From positions 1-17,822 of the forward strand of contig JBGSIZ010000174.1 of assembly GCA_041742255.1 (NCBI GenBank): a stretch of 17,822 nt of DNA, read 5' to 3'. Of this stretch, positions 14,879 through 17,822 are shown piece after piece. Within the stretch, counting starts at the first letter, position 1; every line of letters starts with the position of its first letter. A model generated the notes under the pieces. That model was given only the letters and a program-made list of their open reading frames with translations, was not told the origin of the DNA and made no database searches. The position numbers were made by a program, and so were the translations under genes. This DNA is from JBGSIZ01 sp041742255. Lineage in GTDB: Bacteria; Pseudomonadota; Alphaproteobacteria; Rhodobacterales; Rhodobacteraceae.

Positions 14879-16192
14879 ATGCCGCAGTTCTTGACCACCG
14901 CAGACCCGGATTTTGACGCCCGTTTCACGGCCCTGTTGGGCATGAAACGCGAAGACAGCCCCGATGTGGATGCCACCGTGGCCGAGATCATTGCCGATGT
15001 CCGCGCCCGTGGGGATGCCGCCGTTCTGGAATTGACCGCCCGGTTTGACCGCCTGACCCTGACCGCCGCCGAAATGCGGTTTTCGGATGCGCAGATCGAT
15101 GCCTATTGCGACATGGTATCGCCACAGGACCGCGCCGCTCTTGAACTAGCCGCCGATCGGATCCGCGCCTATCACGACCGCCAGATGCCAGCCGACGCGC
15201 TGTGGGAAGATGCCAGCGGGGCAACGCTCGGTTGGCGCTGGACGCCTGTGTCGGCGGCGGGTTTGTATGTGCCCGGCGGGCTTGCCTCCTATCCGTCGTC
15301 CGTGTTGATGAACGCGGTTCCGGCCAAGGTTGCGGGCGTCGCCCGGTTGGCCATCACGGTGCCCACGCCGGACGGTGTGGTCAATCCGCTCGTGTTGATG
15401 GCCGCCCGGATCGCGGGCGTGGACGAAGTGTATCGCATTGGCGGCGCACAGGCGATTGCGGCACTCGCCTATGGCACCGCGACGATTCCCCCGGTGGACA
15501 AGATCACCGGACCCGGCAACGCCTTTGTTGCCGCTGCCAAGCGCCGGGTGTTTGGCAAGGTTGGCATCGACATGATCGCGGGCCCCTCCGAAATTCTGGT
15601 GATTGCGGACCGCCACAACGATCCCGACTGGATCGCCTTGGACCTGCTGAGCCAAGCCGAACATGACGAAAGCGCGCAATCCATCCTGATCACCGATGAT
15701 GCTGTCTTTGGTCAGGCCGTCGCCGCCGCCGTCGAGGCCCGGTTGCAAACGCTGGAGCGCCGGGCGATTGCGGGCGCAAGCTGGCGCGATTTTGGTGCCG
15801 TGATCGTGGTGCGGGACATGGACGAGGCGGTGGCGCTGTCGGACCGGATTGCCCCGGAACACCTTGAGATTTGCGTGGCCGACGCCGATGCGCTGGCCGC
15901 CCGCGTCACCCATGCCGGGGCCATTTTCATCGGCGGCTGGACGCCCGAGGCCATCGGGGACTATGTCGGCGGCCCCAACCATGTGTTGCCCACCGCCCGG
16001 TCTGCCCGGTTTTCAAGCGGGCTGTCAGTGATGGATTTTGTGAAACGTACGACGCTGGCCCGGATGACGCCCCGGGCGCTCGCCGCCATTGGACCCGCCG
16101 CCGAACGGCTGGCCATATCCGAAAGCCTGCAGGCGCATGGCCTGTCTGTGCGCGCCCGTCTGGACCGTTTGAACGAAGGACAGGAACAATGA
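14879..16192 (+). CDS. hisD: Histidinol dehydrogenase
   Basis: 437 residues, the normal length. It is the last enzyme of histidine synthesis, oxidising L-histidinol to histidine in two NAD+-dependent steps with a zinc ion, in the cytoplasm. Visible motifs are AGLYVPGGLASYPSSVLMNA, GGAQAIAALAYGTATIPPVD and KITGPGNAFVAAAKRRVFG around the NAD and substrate sites. LLSQAEHDESAQ supplies the Gln and His zinc ligands. IAPEHLEI carries the catalytic Glu-His pair, and GDYVGGPNHVLPT supplies the third zinc ligand region. The start is fixed by AGGAG. The stop overlaps the UPF0262 start (ATGA), so the genes are coupled even though only hisD belongs to the histidine pathway. Confidence 0.98.
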   Translation: MPQFLTTADPDFDARFTALLGMKREDSPDVDATVAEIIADVRARGDAAVLELTARFDRLTLTAAEMRFSDAQIDAYCDMVSPQDRAALELAADRIRAYHDRQMPADALWEDASGATLGWRWTPVSAAGLYVPGGLASYPSSVLMNAVPAKVAGVARLAITVPTPDGVVNPLVLMAARIAGVDEVYRIGGAQAIAALAYGTATIPPVDKITGPGNAFVAAAKRRVFGKVGIDMIAGPSEILVIADRHNDPDWIALDLLSQAEHDESAQSILITDDAVFGQAVAAAVEARLQTLERRAIAGASWRDFGAVIVVRDMDEAVALSDRIAPEHLEICVADADALAARVTHAGAIFIGGWTPEAIGDYVGGPNHVLPTARSARFSSGLSVMDFVKRTTLARMTPRALAAIGPAAERLAISESLQAHGLSVRARLDRLNEGQEQ

Positions 16193-16668
16193 CCCGCCTT
16201 GTCGATATCGTGCTGGATGACCGGGGCCTGCCCCCCCCGACGCCAGAGATTGAACAGGAACGCAAGGTCGCCATCTTTGACCTGTTGGAAGACAACAGTT
16301 TTGACCTGCCAGACCGTGAAGGCCGCCCGGCTGCCCCCGGTCCCTACCGTTTGACACTGTCGATCCGCGAACGCCGTTTGGTGTTCCACATCCGCACCGA
16401 TGCCAGCGACCCCGCGGGCGAGTTTCATTTGTCGCTGGGCCCGTTCCGGCAGGTCGTCAAAGACTACTTTCAAATCTGCGAAAGCTATTTCGACGCCGTG
16501 AAAACCGCCGCCCCCAGCCAGATTGAAACCATCGACATGGCCCGTCGCGGCATTCATAACGAAGGGGCGCGGGTGTTGCAGGAACGGCTGGAGGGCAAGG
16601 CAATCGTGGACACCGACACCGCCCGCCGCCTGTTTACCCTGATCTGCGTTCTCCATGTGGGAGGGTGA
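16189..16668 (+). CDS. UPF0262 family protein
   Basis: 159-residue soluble protein. The sequence matches the alphaproteobacterial UPF0262 family: MTRLVDIVLDDRGL at the start, PYRLTLSIRERRLVFHI, FHLSLGPFRQVVKDYFQICE, and DMARRGIHNEGARVL, then DTARRLFTLICVLHV at the end. It is almost always found directly after hisD in this group; no activity is known. The frame is open upstream to 15871 within hisD, but the ATG at 16189 overlaps the hisD stop and begins the conserved sequence. No membrane segments are seen. Confidence 0.93.
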   Translation: MTRLVDIVLDDRGLPPPTPEIEQERKVAIFDLLEDNSFDLPDREGRPAAPGPYRLTLSIRERRLVFHIRTDASDPAGEFHLSLGPFRQVVKDYFQICESYFDAVKTAAPSQIETIDMARRGIHNEGARVLQERLEGKAIVDTDTARRLFTLICVLHVGG

Positions 16669-16670
16669 GG

Positions 16671-17156
16671 GTGGACCGCGCAACCCCCTTTGCCCCGTTG
16701 CCGCAATCGGTCCTGTTTTGCTGTGACCACAACGCCGTCCGGTCCCCCATGGCCGAGGCGATCATGAAAAAGCTTTACGGCACGCAGTGTTATGTGCAGT
16801 CCGTGGGCGTCAAGAACGACATGGAGATCGACGGATTTGCCGTCGCTGTCTGTGCCGAGATTGGCGTCGAATTGTCCCGCCACCGGTCCCGGTCGTTTGA
16901 CGAAATGGAACAATGGGGCGACGATTTGTCGTCGTTCGACCTTGTTCTGGCACTTTCTCCGGCCAGCCAGCGCCGCGCGCTGGACCTGACCCGGTTGTTC
17001 CATCTGGAGGTGGAATACTGGCCCATCCTCGACCCCACAGGATTGGGCGAAAGCCGAGACACCCGGCTGGCCAGTTACCGCCAGACAAGGGATCAGATCG
17101 TGTCCCGCCTGACCGAACGGTGGGGCCCGCAGCAGGATCAGGAACCGGGCGCATGA
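16671..17156 (+). CDS. Low-molecular-weight protein-tyrosine-phosphatase-like protein
   Basis: 161 residues. The N-terminal phosphate-binding loop CDHNAVRS follows the CX5R-S pattern (Cys18 to Arg24), placed after a beta-strand (SVLFCC) as in the low-molecular-weight phosphatase/arsenate-reductase fold. SRHRSRSFDEM and LALSPASQRRAL are family-like, and WPILDPTG supplies a candidate general-acid Asp near the C-terminus. It probably dephosphorylates a protein tyrosine; an arsenate reductase role is less likely because the extra redox cysteines are not obvious. I chose the GTG at 16671 because GGAGG lies 6 bases before it. GTG 16665 is possible and would overlap the UPF0262 stop. Its own stop overlaps the next ATG. 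Confidence 0.87.
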   Translation: MDRATPFAPLPQSVLFCCDHNAVRSPMAEAIMKKLYGTQCYVQSVGVKNDMEIDGFAVAVCAEIGVELSRHRSRSFDEMEQWGDDLSSFDLVLALSPASQRRALDLTRLFHLEVEYWPILDPTGLGESRDTRLASYRQTRDQIVSRLTERWGPQQDQEPGA

Positions 17157-17822
17157 AAATTGCCGCTGTCGCCTATGCCTGTGACCGGTTCCCCGATTGG
17201 GCCGCCCACCGGGCCAAGCTGGCCCGATTGTTGACCGATGCCGACGCCGATCTGGTTGTGCTGCCGGAATACGCCGCGCTCGAGGCTGCCTTGATCGGCG
17301 ATACGCCCGCGCTGGACCCAATCGGCTGGCGCGATCTGGCCGTGTCCCGCGCGGACGCCTGGGTCGCGCAATTGGTCAGCCTTGCACAGGCGCACCGCTG
17401 TCACATCCTGTGCGGCAGCGGCCCCGTGGCGACCCCGCGCGGCATTGTCAACCGTGCGTGGCTGGTGGCCCCGTCGGGCGAGGTCGTCCATCAGGACAAG
17501 CTGATCCTGACGCCCTATGAACGCGATGTTCTGGGGATGGTCGCGGGCGAGGATTTGCGCCTGTTTGATACCGCGTTGGGCAAAATTGGGGTTATGATCT
17601 GTTACGACAGCGAATTTCCCTTGCTGGCCCGGACGTTGGTGGCGGGTGGGGCCGACATGATCCTTGTGCCGTCCTGCACCGATTTGCCTGCGGGCCAGAC
17701 CCGGGTGCGCCAATCCTGCCGGGCGCGCGCGATCGAGGGCCAGTGCCTCGTGGTGCAGGCCCCCTTGGTGGGTCTGGTCGCGGGCTGTGATCTGATCGAC
17801 CAATCCACCGGGCGGGCCGCGT
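17153..17822 (+). CDS. Carbon-nitrogen hydrolase (nitrilase superfamily), 3' end outside the window
   Basis: First 223 residues of a gene that runs off the right edge. The nitrilase catalytic triad is visible: Glu39 (VVLPEYAALE), Lys116 (VVHQDKLILTPYER) and Cys150 (KIGVMICYDSEFP). The following ILVPSCTDLPAG and RARAIEGQCLVVQAP are typical of the family. The enzyme hydrolyses a carbon-nitrogen bond of an amide or nitrile; the substrate cannot be predicted, and true nitrile activity is unlikely to be its main role. No signal peptide. The ATG overlaps the phosphatase stop (ATGA), continuing the coupled run that starts at murA. Confidence 0.9.
   Translation, partial: MKIAAVAYACDRFPDWAAHRAKLARLLTDADADLVVLPEYAALEAALIGDTPALDPIGWRDLAVSRADAWVAQLVSLAQAHRCHILCGSGPVATPRGIVNRAWLVAPSGEVVHQDKLILTPYERDVLGMVAGEDLRLFDTALGKIGVMICYDSEFPLLARTLVAGGADMILVPSCTDLPAGQTRVRQSCRARAIEGQCLVVQAPLVGLVAGCDLIDQSTGRAA

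Overview
The window looks like chromosomal DNA of an alphaproteobacterium of the Rhodobacteraceae (Roseobacter-type). The main reason is the block at 12.9-17.8 kb: a 50-residue basic ORF, murA, a DUF2948 gene, hisD, a UPF0262 gene, a low-molecular-weight phosphatase and a carbon-nitrogen hydrolase, a gene order familiar from that family. Codon use is GC-rich, and an HWE-type histidine kinase agrees with an alphaproteobacterium. The assignment comes from recall of families and gene order, not from a search.

Layout. Positions 1-83 hold the last codons of a + strand gene and a strong rho-independent terminator. On the - strand, 326-2449 encodes a 707-residue secreted beta-helix/RTX calcium-binding protein. 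Positions 2450-3060 are mostly gene-less but contain an exact GGAAC-N16-CGTT promoter-like motif. Positions 3069-4524 are a graveyard: an IS3-family transposase tail, a DUF4011/DUF3320-type helicase pseudogene with several lesions, and the first 35 or so codons of a PHB-depolymerase-like gene.

Positions 4652-8730 (- strand) form a probable stress operon: a membrane-anchored nutrient-deprivation-induced-like protein, a holin-X-like membrane protein, a DUF3618 protein, and a large-subunit catalase (katE) broken by an apparent one-base deletion. A PRC-barrel gene lies divergently at 9042. The 311-bp space between them carries an exact GGAAC-N16-CGTT motif facing the PRC gene and a one-mismatch copy facing the operon, the pattern of general-stress (EcfG-type) promoters.

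Positions 9445-11781 are a two-component cluster: a PAS-HWE histidine kinase on +, then, convergent on -, a receiver-only regulator preceded by a FixJ-type regulator. A plausible 75-residue ORF follows, then about 590 bp without a convincing gene but with an 18-bp perfect palindrome, then tRNA-Thr(GGT). The rest is the tightly packed housekeeping run, with ATGA overlaps at most junctions; its last gene runs off the window.

Reading together: the middle of the window looks like a stress-response neighbourhood (catalase, envelope-stabilising small proteins, PRC-barrel, HWE kinase and regulators) beside a decayed insertion hotspot on one side and a conserved core operon on the other. I found no convincing wholly new system. 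The observations most worth checking are the broken, possibly split catalase, the matching stress promoters (one of them orphaned beside the IS scar), and the regulatory triad.
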